Notes: generated from the sequence alone by a model not told the origin. Shown: positions 34,331-43,238, counted from the stretch's first letter. The stretch: DNA of 64,000 bases from Rhodocyclaceae bacterium (GCA_016702335.1 JADJEF010000020.1:1364001-1428000); one strand, 5' to 3'. A program made the numbers and translations.

Positions 34331-35164
34331 ATGATTCGCCCTCACTTCTGCTTTTCCCGCTTTACCGTCACGCTTTTGGCGGCGCTCGGTCTGGCCTGCG
34401 CTCCGCTAGCCTACGCCGCCAAGACCCCGAAGATTGCCGTCACCGATCTCTCGTTCGAGGACACGGTCAGCGGCTATTTCGAGTCGGTTGAAGTCAAAGC
34501 CAAGCGCAGCGGCTCAAGCTCAAGCAGCTACCGCGATTCCGACTATTCGTCCAGCGAGCGCGAGTCTGCACGCATGCGTGAGGATGTCTCGGTCAAGGCG
34601 ACACGCGAGTTCGAGACGCACATCAGTCGAGGCGAGTTGCGCAAGTTTACGGCCGACATCAAGGGTCAGCTGATCAAAGGCGGCTACCAGCTGGTGCAGG
34701 GCAAACCGTGGACGGCGACCAATACCGAGAAGCTCTACGACATCATCGGGCGCATCAAGCAGGGCTACTACCCAGGGGCTGACTATGTGCTCTGGGGCAA
34801 CATCAACAATGTCGAGTTCCGCCAGGACGTCAATCCTATTCAGGGTACCAACGGCACCGTGTCTTCGACGCTGGCGCTCGAGCTGGTGGGTGAGTTCTCG
34901 CTGATCAATACCCGCACCTACGAAGTCAAGGCGGCATTCACGGCCATGGGCGAAGGTTCCGACACCAAGCTGCTCACCGGCATGGGTGGCCGCGTGACCA
35001 ACAATCGCAGCCGGGTAATGATGGATGTGTCGCGCTCGCTGGGCGAGGCGGTGGCTAGCGAGGTCGAGGGTCAATTCGCCGAAGGTGCCGGTGCCAGCAG
35101 TCGTCAGCGCAGCGTCGAGGTCGAGACCACCATCAAGGAGGAAAAGGTCATTCGCTACCAGTAA
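34331..35164 (+). CDS. Exported CsgG/LpoB-like protein of unknown function
   Basis: 277-residue protein with a signal peptide (…LGLACAPLAYA). An N-terminal strand like TolB/CsgG follows (TPKIAVTDLSFED). A Ser-rich, highly charged insert occurs at about 58-85. Next come TADIKGQLIKGGYQLVQGKPW and GADYVLWGNINNVEFRQD, the pattern of these OM-associated alpha/beta domains. ATG 34331 with AAGGAG upstream is chosen over an open extension to 34241 inside lpoB. Its end overlaps convergent yggU by 17 bp. Confidence 0.65.
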   Translation: MIRPHFCFSRFTVTLLAALGLACAPLAYAAKTPKIAVTDLSFEDTVSGYFESVEVKAKRSGSSSSSYRDSDYSSSERESARMREDVSVKATREFETHISRGELRKFTADIKGQLIKGGYQLVQGKPWTATNTEKLYDIIGRIKQGYYPGADYVLWGNINNVEFRQDVNPIQGTNGTVSSTLALELVGEFSLINTRTYEVKAAFTAMGEGSDTKLLTGMGGRVTNNRSRVMMDVSRSLGEAVASEVEGQFAEGAGASSRQRSVEVETTIKEEKVIRYQ

Positions 35165-35543
35165 ATGCAAGGCGCACGGCGGCGGCACTGACGCCGTCGA
35201 TGCGCAGGCGCTTCTGGCGGGAAGTTTCGCCGCTGAGTAGCGTGACCGAAATTTTTTGCTTTTGTGGCGTGCGTTGCGTATCCGCCAGCGGCTTAGTACA
35301 GCCGCTGGCCGTCGTCCGGCTCGGAGCAGTGCTCCTCGAAACCCCGGACGCCGTCTTACCAGCGCCGACTTGCGAACTGATGAAGGCGATCAGTGCCGCA
35401 TTGGCCTTGCCGTCGACCGGGGGTGCGGCGAGACGGATTTTCAGCGCCTCGCCATGCGGCCCGACTATCCCGGTTTTCTTTGCCCCGGGCTGTATGTGCA
35501 GCGTCAGCACCACCCCGTCGCCATCGCTGCGCAGCCAGGGCAT
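35148..35543 (-). CDS. yggU: DUF167 protein YggU with an in-frame structured insertion
   Basis: 131 residues, about 36 longer than usual for DUF167. The family core is split: VVLTLHIQPGAKKTGIVG…APPVDGKANAALIAFIS (1-56), then an insertion (about 57-96), then KISVTLLSGETSRQKRLRI (97-115). The insertion coincides with a 27-bp repeat and two hairpins (35284-35375) and leaves the frame open. Whether the protein still folds is unknown. It lies 10 bp after yggT in a proC-yggT-yggU operon. Confidence 0.88.
   Translation of the reverse strand: MPWLRSDGDGVVLTLHIQPGAKKTGIVGPHGEALKIRLAAPPVDGKANAALIAFISSQVGAGKTASGVSRSTAPSRTTASGCTKPLADTQRTPQKQKISVTLLSGETSRQKRLRIDGVSAAAVRLAFTGSE
35284..35375 (-). repeat. 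Structured insertion in yggU containing the 27-bp repeat
   Basis: It contains a perfect 10-bp hairpin, GCCAGCGGCT / AGCCGCTGGC (35284-35309). A second stem, CGTCCGG / CCGGACG (35313-35350), encloses GGAGC-AGT-GCTCC. On the minus strand the 27-bp repeat (35349-35375) is TCGCAAGTCGGCGCTGG, TAAGAC, GGCG, with one mismatch. The exact insertion ends are not resolved. Confidence 0.75.
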
Positions 35544-35553
35544 TGGGTGGGCG

Positions 35554-36132
35554 TTAGCCGATCAAGAGCGGCAGCACCGCGAAGCGTGTGCCGGCCAGCA
35601 GCATCAGCCCCACTTGCACCAACACAATCAGCGCCAGGGGCGAAAGATCCACCCCGCCGACGGGCGGAATCAAGCGCTGAAAGGGCCGCAGCCAGGGTTG
35701 GGAAATGCGGTTGAAGAGGCCGGCCATCGGCGCGTGTGGATTGACCCAGGAAAAGATGGCCGAGATCAGCACCACGGCCATCACCAGATACAGAGACACT
35801 TTGATGGTTTCGAGCAAGGCAAGGAGCAGCAGTCCGAGCAGCAGCGTCGGCCCAAGCCCAATACCGAAAATGGTCACCGCTGTCGCGACGCTCATATTGA
35901 TGAACTGCCAGCCCAGCGCCAGCATCAGGGTGGCTGTGTCGTAACCGCGAAAGCCCGGGATGTAGCGGCGTGCCGGCAGCACCATCCAGTCGGTCACCGC
36001 CATGATGAACTGGCCCAGCGGATTGCGAAACGGTGCGCGGGCGTTTTGCAGGACAAAGCGCGCAAGCAGTGCCACGGTGAAAAACCCGCAGACGGTGTCA
36101 ACCAGAAAATGCAGAATTTGCGCGCCCATCAT
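35554..36132 (-). CDS. yggT: YggT family membrane protein
   Basis: 192-residue protein with two YGGT repeats, each a pair of hydrophobic helices. The conserved segments are FVLQNARAPFRNPLGQFIMAVTDWMVLPARRYIP and AIFSWVNPHAPMAGLFNRISQPWLRPFQRLIPPVGGVDLSPL. Its function is not settled; relatives affect cell division/shape or osmotic adaptation. It overlaps proC by 4 bp. Confidence 0.93.
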   Translation of the reverse strand: MMGAQILHFLVDTVCGFFTVALLARFVLQNARAPFRNPLGQFIMAVTDWMVLPARRYIPGFRGYDTATLMLALGWQFINMSVATAVTIFGIGLGPTLLLGLLLLALLETIKVSLYLVMAVVLISAIFSWVNPHAPMAGLFNRISQPWLRPFQRLIPPVGGVDLSPLALIVLVQVGLMLLAGTRFAVLPLLIG

Positions 36133-36941
36133 GCTTCCCCTAACAGGTCACCCAGCGCTTTGCCACGGGCCGCTGCAGCGAGCACACCGCGGCCGATGGC
36201 CGCCGCGAGGTTGTCGCTGGCAAAGGAATGGAGCGCCGCTTCAGTGGTGCCACCCTTCGAAGTTACGCGTTCGCGCAGGATGGCCACCGGATCATGGCTT
36301 TGCTGAGCGAGCTGGGCCGCTCCGAGAAAGGTCTCGATAGTCATCTGGCGTGCCGCAGCGACATCGAAGCCCAGGTTCAGGGCGGCTTGCTCAACGGCCT
36401 CCATGAAGTAAAAGACGTAGGCCGGGCCGCTGCCCGAGACGGCGGTGACGGCATCCATTTGGTTCTCGTCGGGTATCCACACGGCACTGCCCACGGCCTT
36501 GAGAATGCGCTCGGCCTGCTCGCGCCCTTCGCGGTCGACGCTGGCATCCGCCACCAGACCGGTGGTGCCGGCGCCGATCAGTGCCGGCGTATTGGGCATG
36601 GCGCGCACCAAACGCCGGTAGTCGCCCAGCCAACGCGAAAGCGCGGCGATACGCAAGCCGGCAGCAATGCTGACTACTACCTGGCCATCGAGCTTGCCGG
36701 CCAGGGGCGCGATTGCTTCGCGCATGATCTGAGGCTTCACCGCCAGCACAAGCGCCTCGCAGCGCAGGCTGGCGGCATCGATCGCGGACGTGCAGCGCAC
36801 GCCAAACGTCTCGGTCAAGCGTTCGCGCGACTCGGCATTGGGTTCAACGACCTGAATGCCGGCGGCCGAGAAGCCCTGCCGCTTGAGGCCGCCGATGAGG
36901 GCGACCGCCATGTTGCCGCCACCAATAAACGTAATGCGCAT
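36129..36941 (-). CDS. proC: Pyrroline-5-carboxylate reductase
   Basis: 270-residue NADP-dependent enzyme, last step of proline synthesis. The dinucleotide-binding motif is ITFIGGGNMAVALIGGL, and the C-terminal signature is VTSKGGTTEAALHSF. It has the normal length and is first in proC-yggT-yggU. The usual proC neighbour yggS is not adjacent but lies 6 kb away at 43251. Confidence 0.96.
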   Translation of the reverse strand: MRITFIGGGNMAVALIGGLKRQGFSAAGIQVVEPNAESRERLTETFGVRCTSAIDAASLRCEALVLAVKPQIMREAIAPLAGKLDGQVVVSIAAGLRIAALSRWLGDYRRLVRAMPNTPALIGAGTTGLVADASVDREGREQAERILKAVGSAVWIPDENQMDAVTAVSGSGPAYVFYFMEAVEQAALNLGFDVAAARQMTIETFLGAAQLAQQSHDPVAILRERVTSKGGTTEAALHSFASDNLAAAIGRGVLAAAARGKALGDLLGEA

Positions 36942-37020
36942 GGTAATTCCCCACTTCAGAATCCGTGAATGGTATTGATTTTTTTGGCAGAATGCGCTGC
37001 TCAGTCATAAAACAACAAGA

Positions 37021-37677
37021 ATGTACGCCATGCTCGCTTCGCGCTCGATCCAACTTTCTGCGCTGTCTGCGCTTTTGTTGTGCCCCGCGCTCCCCGCAGC
37101 GGCGTTCAGTTTCGCTGACGAAGAGGCCAGGGACAATGCCCCGGTAAAGCGGGTAGCCGCCGCCGCTATCCCCGCTGCATGCAAGGAAAAGCTCAAGAGC
37201 GAACGCGTGCTTGTGTTGGTCGCTGAGCGTGGCAGTCAGGGCTTCAATGCGGATCAGGAGCGCTTTGGGTCCCACTTCATGGCGATTGACAAGCGCTTGC
37301 GCAAGCAGGGTCTGCGTACCTTCACGCCCGAAGAAATCCGCAAGGTGATTGCGCAGGCTGAAATTGACGCCCACTTTCGCAACGACCCGGATGCCGCACT
37401 CAATGCCTCCAAAAAAATGGGTGCCAGCATGACGCTGCGCGGGGTCATGAGTTCGCGTCGCTCGGTTAACCCCATGCTCAAGATCAATGAGGTGGCGGTT
37501 AACATGAGCTTCAACCTGATCGCGGCTGATGGTCACCTGATCGCCGATGCGGGGGCTTCGTCCGATTCGTATTCGGGCAGCGATACGGCCAGCATGGCGT
37601 TGACCCTGATCAATGAGCAGGCCGATGGGGTTGTCAATAAGTTGATCCGTGGCTATTGCAGCGACGGCGGCAAGTAA
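37021..37677 (+). CDS. Exported protein of unknown function (CsgG/FlgT-like)
   Basis: 218 residues with a signal peptide (MYAMLASRSIQLSALSALLL…PAAA). The mature part has VLVLVAERGSQGF and DPDAALNASKKMGASMTLRGVMSSR, resembling the alternating strand-helix units of CsgG/TolB-type domains; no catalytic motif is visible. Start is ATG 37021 or 37030. It heads a run of four same-strand genes (two CsgG-like genes and a kinase follow), suggesting a shared envelope role. Confidence 0.6.
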   Translation: MYAMLASRSIQLSALSALLLCPALPAAAFSFADEEARDNAPVKRVAAAAIPAACKEKLKSERVLVLVAERGSQGFNADQERFGSHFMAIDKRLRKQGLRTFTPEEIRKVIAQAEIDAHFRNDPDAALNASKKMGASMTLRGVMSSRRSVNPMLKINEVAVNMSFNLIAADGHLIADAGASSDSYSGSDTASMALTLINEQADGVVNKLIRGYCSDGGK

Positions 37678-37696
37678 TTTTCCCAGGATAAACGTG

Positions 37697-38491
37697 ATGA
37701 TTTCCCTTCGCCCTTTGCTGGCCTTAGTGGCCATCTTCTCTGTGCACGTATCGGCGCAACCAGTATTCGATAGCCCCTCGCCGACGGCCGGCAGTAGCAC
37801 CTCGATGAAAGCCAATCAGATGGCTGACAAGGGAATGTACCGCGAGGTCGGTTATGCCAACGCTGGCGTTCCCGGCCCCTCACTCGTGGTCGTGCCGGGC
37901 GAGATCAAAAGCAATAACGCTACCTTTACTCAAAAGTTTGGCAGCAACAATATTGCCGATTTTGCTGAGCTTGAGCTGGGCAAGGCCAACTTCAAGGTGC
38001 TCGATCGCAGCAGCCTGGGTCCAATGATGCAGGAGTTCCAGATTGCTTACTCCATGGGTGACCCGAATGCGGCGCGCAAGGTGTTACAAAAGGGCAAGAT
38101 GAAAACCACCAAATGGGTACTGAAGTTCGATGTGCTTAAGGCTGAGCAGGTGGCGCAGGCCAATCAGGGCTTTGACGGTGGCGCGGCCGGGCAGATCGTG
38201 TCAATTCTTGGCGGTGGCCGGGGTGGTGCGGCCGCCGGTACGGCCATCGGTTCTGTGCAAACGGCAGAAGCGACGGGCGTCTGGATCATTGGCATGCGCT
38301 ACAAGATTCTGGATGCCAATACCACCGAACAAGTGGCGACGGGCTACAGCGAAGAAAAAATGGAGCTGGGTTCCAAATCGAGCTCGGTGGTCGGTTACTC
38401 GCAGGGCGCTTCGGGCGGGCTGACCATGGACGGCATGGTGCAACGCCTGGTGCAAAAGCTGGTTTGGGACATCGATTCGAAGCATAAATAG
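37697..38491 (+). CDS. CsgG family protein, paralogue 1
   Basis: 264-residue exported CsgG-like protein: signal peptide up to HVSA, then NNIADFAELELGKANFKVLDRSSL, a glycine-rich hairpin (VSILGGGRGGAAAGTAIG) and KILDANTTEQVATGYSEEKMELGSK. In curli systems CsgG forms the outer-membrane export pore, but no curli subunit genes are seen here. It is highly similar along its length to the next gene. Unlike that gene, it has no lipobox. Confidence 0.83.
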   Translation: MISLRPLLALVAIFSVHVSAQPVFDSPSPTAGSSTSMKANQMADKGMYREVGYANAGVPGPSLVVVPGEIKSNNATFTQKFGSNNIADFAELELGKANFKVLDRSSLGPMMQEFQIAYSMGDPNAARKVLQKGKMKTTKWVLKFDVLKAEQVAQANQGFDGGAAGQIVSILGGGRGGAAAGTAIGSVQTAEATGVWIIGMRYKILDANTTEQVATGYSEEKMELGSKSSSVVGYSQGASGGLTMDGMVQRLVQKLVWDIDSKHK

Positions 38492-38514
38492 ACTATAAAA
38501 GTGAGGGTGGGAAG

Positions 38515-39387
38515 ATGAAAGCAAAGCAACTGGCAGTCGCAATGACACTGGCGGGCCTGATGATGGGTGGCTGCGAGACCAACCCGTCACGGGGCGACCC
38601 GAATAATCCGTCGCCGACCTCGGGCAGTGATTCCTCCAACCGTGCCAACGAAATGGCTGATAAGGCCATGTACAAGCCCGTCGAATACGAAAACAAAGGC
38701 ATCAAGGGCCCGACGCTGGTGGTGATTCCGGGCGAAATCAAGAGCAACAATGCGACCTTTACCCAGAAAATCAGCAGCAACAACATTGCTGATTTTGCCG
38801 AGCTTGAGCTGGGCAATGCCAACTTCGGCATTCTGGAGCGCTCGGACATGGGCCCCCTGATGCAGGAGTTTCAGCTGGCCTACACCATGGGCGACCCCAA
38901 TGCCGCGCGCAAGTACCTGCAAAAAGGCAAATGGAAGACCACCAAGTGGGTGGTGAAGTTCGACATCCTGAAGGCCGAGCAGGTGGCGGAAGCCAACAAG
39001 GGATTTGATGGCCGTGCCGTAGGACAACTGATTTCCATCCTGGGCAATGACCGTGGTGGTGCAGCGGCGGGGACCGTGGTCGGCTCGATTCAAACCGGTG
39101 AGGCGACAGGCATCTGGATCATCGGCATGCGTTACAAGGTGCTCAATGCCAACACTACTGAGCAGGTAGCGACAGGGTATACCGAAGAAAAAATGGAACT
39201 GGGTTCCAAGGGAAGTTCGGTGATGGGTTTCTCGCAAGGGGCCAAGGGCGGGTTGACCATGGATGGCATGGTGCAGCGTCTGGTTCAGAAACTGGTTTGG
39301 GAAATTGATTCCAAGCACAAGCCGGCCAAGGCGGCGGTAAAACCCGCTGCTGCCAAACGAGCCCCGGCGAAACCTGCTGCGCAGTGA
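38515..39387 (+). CDS. CsgG family lipoprotein, paralogue 2
   Basis: 290-residue lipoprotein with lipobox LMMGGCETN (Cys about residue 20), then the same body as the preceding gene (VIPGEIKSNNATFTQKISSNNIADFAELELG…VQRLVQKLVWEIDSKHK). The tail is Lys/Ala/Pro-rich. The tandem arrangement, 23 bp apart, shows a duplication followed by divergence of the export signal. A terminator hairpin follows. Confidence 0.85.
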   Translation: MKAKQLAVAMTLAGLMMGGCETNPSRGDPNNPSPTSGSDSSNRANEMADKAMYKPVEYENKGIKGPTLVVIPGEIKSNNATFTQKISSNNIADFAELELGNANFGILERSDMGPLMQEFQLAYTMGDPNAARKYLQKGKWKTTKWVVKFDILKAEQVAEANKGFDGRAVGQLISILGNDRGGAAAGTVVGSIQTGEATGIWIIGMRYKVLNANTTEQVATGYTEEKMELGSKGSSVMGFSQGAKGGLTMDGMVQRLVQKLVWEIDSKHKPAKAAVKPAAAKRAPAKPAAQ

Positions 39388-39402
39388 ATGGGTAGCGCAA
39401 AT

Positions 39403-39427
39403 CCGGGCACTCAGGTGCCCGGTTTGT
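39403..39427 (+). terminator. Terminator-like hairpin before the kinase gene
   Basis: CCGGGCAC, TCAG loop, GTGCCCGG, then TTTGTC. It is close to the kinase start, so it may attenuate rather than end transcription. Confidence 0.65.
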
Positions 39428-39440
39428 CATGGAGAAACGA

Positions 39441-41801
39441 ATGAGTCTGCCGCAACGTTTGGGTAAATACGAGATTCGCCGCGAACTCGGTCGCGGCGCG
39501 ATGGGCGTGGTTTACGAGGGTTGGGATCCGGGCATCCAGCGCCGGGTTGCGATCAAGACTGTGCGCCGCGACCAGCTTGAGAGCAGCGAGGCGGCAGAGA
39601 TTCTGCAGCGTTTTCAACGCGAAGCGCAAGCGGCCGGTCGTCTGGCGCACCCCAATATCGTGGGCATTTACGACTTTGGCGAAGATGTTGGTGCGGAAGG
39701 GGTGATCACGGCCTACATCGCCATGGAATTTGTCGACGGGCGCGAGTTGAAAAGTTACTTCGACAGCGACGAGCGATTCCCCTTGGCAGAAGTGAAACGC
39801 CTCATGGGCGAGTTGCTCGCTGCCTTGGGTCACGCACACAAGCATGGCATCGTGCATCGCGATATCAAGCCGGCAAATGTCATTTTGCTGGCAGACGGCA
39901 CCGTCAAGGTCGCTGACTTCGGCATCGCCCGCATCGAATCATCGAATCTTACGCAGGCCGGCGCGGTTCTGGGTACGCCGTCCTACATGTCGCCCGAACA
40001 GTTCATGGGGCAGACGGTAGACGGGCGTTCTGACCTGTTTTCGGCGGGCGTCATCCTGTACCAGTTCTTGACTGGCGACAAACCCTTCGCTGGTACTGTC
40101 ACCACCATCATGCACAAGGTTCTGAAAGAAGACCCGGTGCCGCCATCGGAACTGAACTTTCAGATACCGCGCAGCTTCGATGCGGTACTACGCCACGCGC
40201 TGGCCAAGCGGCCTGACGAACGCTATCAATCGGCAGCCGAATTCGCCGAGGCTTTAATGGAAAACCCCGCGAGTGCGGCCGCTGACGCCACGGTCGTTGG
40301 CTTGGTCGATGCCACCGTAATCGCTGGCGCAGCGGCTGTTGCCGCCCCGGTCGTGCCCGCCGTAGCGCAAGCACAGCCGGCGGTGATGACGCCGGCACCC
40401 TCGCCGCAGGTGCCCCCGGTGGCAGCGGCTTCAGCAAAGACGGTGCCGCCGCCTCAGCCACCCCGGCGGAGCAAGTTGCCGGTGGCGGTAGCCGCTGCGG
40501 TTGCGCTACTGTCCGTAGGCGTCGGTGGCTGGTATCTGTGGCGCAGCGGCGGGGCTGCCACTGGAGAGTTGGATATATCCGGCGGCATGGTATCGGCACC
40601 TTCGCCAACCCAGTCGGGGCTCATGATCACGGCGGTGGGCTACGCTGATCCAAGCGATCCGCGCTACGCCCAAGATCAGGGCCTGATGCAGGCTGACCTG
40701 CGTGCCGATGTGCGCCGTCAGTTGGTCGAGAAGGCTGCTGCGCTCTACCTGGCGCCTGAGTCGATGGCCGAAAACTACGGACTAATCGACCAGCGCCTTT
40801 TGTCGCGCAGCAACGAATTCATCGCCAGCATTGAAGAAGAACCTGCGAGCAATCAAAACAAAGACGGCTTTGCCTCGCTAACGGCGCGCGCCAATGTCAA
40901 AGTTCGGGCGGTACAAAAGTCGCTCAACGAGATGTCGCGCGGCGAACGCATTGACTTTATCCGCAACAATGGCGATCCCAAGATCGCTATCCGTATTGCC
41001 ACGCGTAGTGCGGATGCGGGCGAGTCGGCCACAGCCCAGCCGTCCCCAGTCGCAGAAAATTTGCTCAAAGAACGGATCCGATCATTTGGTTTTCGCATTG
41101 TCGGCGATGCGGCGGCAGGCAAAGAGGCCGAAGACTTCACGGTCTCGGGCGAAGCGAAATTCAAGAAGCTCTCGGCCAAGCTCGAGGCCTCAGGCATCAC
41201 GATAGAAAAATATGTGCTTACCTCCTGGACCGTGAAATGTCTGGACCGAAAGACCGGCGAGGAGATTTACCACAACACGCAAATACCCGAGAAGCAAAGC
41301 TGGGCCACTGAGGATCAGGCACTCAAGGAAATCGGCCAGCTGGTCGGTGATGAATTCTCGAAAAACTTCTTTCTGCAGCACTTCGATTTTGCCAGTCAGA
41401 AGGTTATGCTTAAGGTAGCGGGCTTGCCCGGTGCGGAAGTGGCCGACGCGTTGCTGCGAGAACTCAAAAGCCTGCGCCCGGTGTTGGGCGTTGCTGCCTC
41501 CGGCGGCTCCGGTGGTGAGGCAACGTATCAGTTGGAGCTATCAGGGGGCCTGACCTCGGCCGCCGATCTGGTGGCCAACGGCATTCTTGCGCCGCTGAAC
41601 CGCAAACTGGGCAAAACCTGCCTCAATGTCGCCGGGGTCAATGGCGCAGAGGTGGCGGTGCGCTATGAGGCGTCATGTGGCGATCCGCAGACCCGGGCAC
41701 GGTTTGGCGACTTGCCTCCCGCAGCGCTCATGACCGCTCCGCCTACTCGGCGTGAGGCTGTGATTCGCAATCCGGAAACGCTCAAGCGCATCCAGATTTA
41801 A
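39441..41801 (+). CDS. Membrane Ser/Thr protein kinase with a periplasmic C-terminal domain
   Basis: 786-residue Hanks-type kinase. The N-terminal kinase domain has GRGAMGVVYEG, VAIKTV, the catalytic loop HRDIKPANV and ADFGIARIE, all intact. A Pro/Ala-rich linker leads to one membrane helix at about 347-370 (VAVAAAVALLSVGVGGWYLW). The roughly 400-residue outer part resembles FlgT/LPP20-like domains (MITAVGYADPSDPRYAQDQG…). ATG 39441 has GGAGAAACG before it; ATG 39429 is an alternative. It is convergent with a cyclase-FHA gene. Confidence 0.9.
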   Translation: MSLPQRLGKYEIRRELGRGAMGVVYEGWDPGIQRRVAIKTVRRDQLESSEAAEILQRFQREAQAAGRLAHPNIVGIYDFGEDVGAEGVITAYIAMEFVDGRELKSYFDSDERFPLAEVKRLMGELLAALGHAHKHGIVHRDIKPANVILLADGTVKVADFGIARIESSNLTQAGAVLGTPSYMSPEQFMGQTVDGRSDLFSAGVILYQFLTGDKPFAGTVTTIMHKVLKEDPVPPSELNFQIPRSFDAVLRHALAKRPDERYQSAAEFAEALMENPASAAADATVVGLVDATVIAGAAAVAAPVVPAVAQAQPAVMTPAPSPQVPPVAAASAKTVPPPQPPRRSKLPVAVAAAVALLSVGVGGWYLWRSGGAATGELDISGGMVSAPSPTQSGLMITAVGYADPSDPRYAQDQGLMQADLRADVRRQLVEKAAALYLAPESMAENYGLIDQRLLSRSNEFIASIEEEPASNQNKDGFASLTARANVKVRAVQKSLNEMSRGERIDFIRNNGDPKIAIRIATRSADAGESATAQPSPVAENLLKERIRSFGFRIVGDAAAGKEAEDFTVSGEAKFKKLSAKLEASGITIEKYVLTSWTVKCLDRKTGEEIYHNTQIPEKQSWATEDQALKEIGQLVGDEFSKNFFLQHFDFASQKVMLKVAGLPGAEVADALLRELKSLRPVLGVAASGGSGGEATYQLELSGGLTSAADLVANGILAPLNRKLGKTCLNVAGVNGAEVAVRYEASCGDPQTRARFGDLPPAALMTAPPTRREAVIRNPETLKRIQI

Positions 41802-41816
41802 GGTCGGCGGCCCGGC

Positions 41817-42710
41817 TCAGTCAGCGACGAAATCCACCCCTTCGTCGCCGGCTCCCCGGTCGGGGTGCCCGAAGGTGAAACGCCCGCGACCGCGCAACAT
41901 CAGCTCTTCGCGCTTCAGGCAAATTTCCGGCTCACCGTCGAAACTGATAAATGTGCCGTTGGTGCTCTGGTCGGCGAGTACAAATTTATCCCGCCGCCGT
42001 TCTATCTTGCAGTGCGTTCGCGAGGCGCTGGGATCACGGATCACGATGCCGCTGCTTGCATCGCGACCCAGGCTAATGCTGCTGGCCTGCTCGTCAAGGC
42101 GGTAGCTTTGGTTGGCGTGACGCAGGGTCAGTGCTACGACCGTTGGTGCAGCGACCGTGGGCGTGCCAGTCTTCATGGTGAGATCGGCGTCGTCTTGCCA
42201 GAGCACTTCCCAGACATGCACGTCCAGTTCCTTGCCCTTGATCGCGAGCGCATCGATCTCCCGCGCTGATTGCCGCAACAGGGCCGGCAGCGCCTGCATG
42301 GTTTCGCCGGTGGTCATGATCTGCTGCCCCTTGGCCACGCCGGCCATACGCGCGGCCAGGTTAACCGTATCACCGAACACGTCATTGTTTTCCAGGATTG
42401 CAGGGCCATAGTGAAAGCCGACGCGCACCGCCAGCTTCACTTCGCCGAAGGGTGGCAGCCCGTCGACACGTTGCTGAATTTCACAGGCGGCCATCATTGC
42501 CGATTCCGCAGTGTCGAAACTCGCCATGATCTCGTCGCCGATGGTCTTGATCACGCGGCCACGGCTTTTGACAATTGCCGCGCGCAGTTGGTCGAGGCAG
42601 CCATTGATAATGCGCAAGGCTTCGGCGTCGCCTAGTTGCTCGTAAAGCCGGGTGCTCCCGGATACATCGGCGAACATGACGGCGATAGTAGTGGGTTGAG
42701 CGGAGTTCAT
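41817..42710 (-). CDS. Class III adenylate/guanylate cyclase fused to an FHA domain
   Basis: 297 residues. The N-terminal cyclase domain has VMFADVSGSTRLYEQLGD (metal Asp), KTIGDEIMASF and VRVGFHYGPAILENNDVFGDTVNLAARM. The C-terminal FHA domain has ISLGRDASSGIVIRDPSASRTHCKIERR and STNGTFI, which binds phosphothreonine. Next to a Ser/Thr kinase (15 bp between stops), FHA recognition of kinase-made phosphosites is plausible. ATG 42710 is preferred over an open extension to 42752. Confidence 0.9.
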   Translation of the reverse strand: MNSAQPTTIAVMFADVSGSTRLYEQLGDAEALRIINGCLDQLRAAIVKSRGRVIKTIGDEIMASFDTAESAMMAACEIQQRVDGLPPFGEVKLAVRVGFHYGPAILENNDVFGDTVNLAARMAGVAKGQQIMTTGETMQALPALLRQSAREIDALAIKGKELDVHVWEVLWQDDADLTMKTGTPTVAAPTVVALTLRHANQSYRLDEQASSISLGRDASSGIVIRDPSASRTHCKIERRRDKFVLADQSTNGTFISFDGEPEICLKREELMLRGRGRFTFGHPDRGAGDEGVDFVAD

Positions 42711-42902
42711 GAGCGCCTTAACGTGGTTACATGCGAGTGGCGATGATATCAAGGAAACTCCGCAACAATGGCGACCCTCGATGGCCCTCTGGCTGAGTCA
42801 GCGAAAATCTACCTGTTGCTTGCCATGGCGCGCAGGGTGAAGCCTTGGTGCGGGTGTTCGAGAGTAAACTCAAACCCTGACCGATGAATAAGGAAAAGTG
42901 TC

Positions 42903-43238
42903 ATGCGCGCCCTGAGTGTTCTTTGGCTGTTTTTGATTCCCGGCAGCGTTCTGGCGGCTACTGATCCGGCTTGTCAGGACAGTTGCCTGCGTCAGGGTGG
43001 GGGCTATAAATACTGCGCCGACAGTTGCCGCTATCCCGGCGGTTCCACGAGCGGTGCGCTGAGTGGCGGGATGGCCGACCAACCCGGACTGCCAGCCAAC
43101 CCCGGCTTTGGCCAATTGCAGCAGCAGGGGCAACCGGTCGATCCCAGCCATTACGGTATTGTCGATTCCAAATGCTTTAAAGACTGCATCAAGCGCGGCT
43201 ACCTGGCCCCCTTATGTCAGAAGAACTGTTCGTTCTGA
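42903..43238 (+). CDS. Small exported protein with twin CX3CX9CX3C motifs
   Basis: 111 residues with a signal peptide (MRALSVLWLFLIPGSVLA). The mature part has two copies of the same cysteine pattern, C24-X3-C28-X9-C38-X3-C42 and C91-X3-C95-X9-C105-X3-C109. A Gly/Gln/Pro-rich linker joins them. Each could form a disulfide-stapled helical hairpin in the periplasm. I do not recognise a named family. GGAAAAGTGTC precedes the ATG. Confidence 0.75.
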   Translation: MRALSVLWLFLIPGSVLAATDPACQDSCLRQGGGYKYCADSCRYPGGSTSGALSGGMADQPGLPANPGFGQLQQQGQPVDPSHYGIVDSKCFKDCIKRGYLAPLCQKNCSF

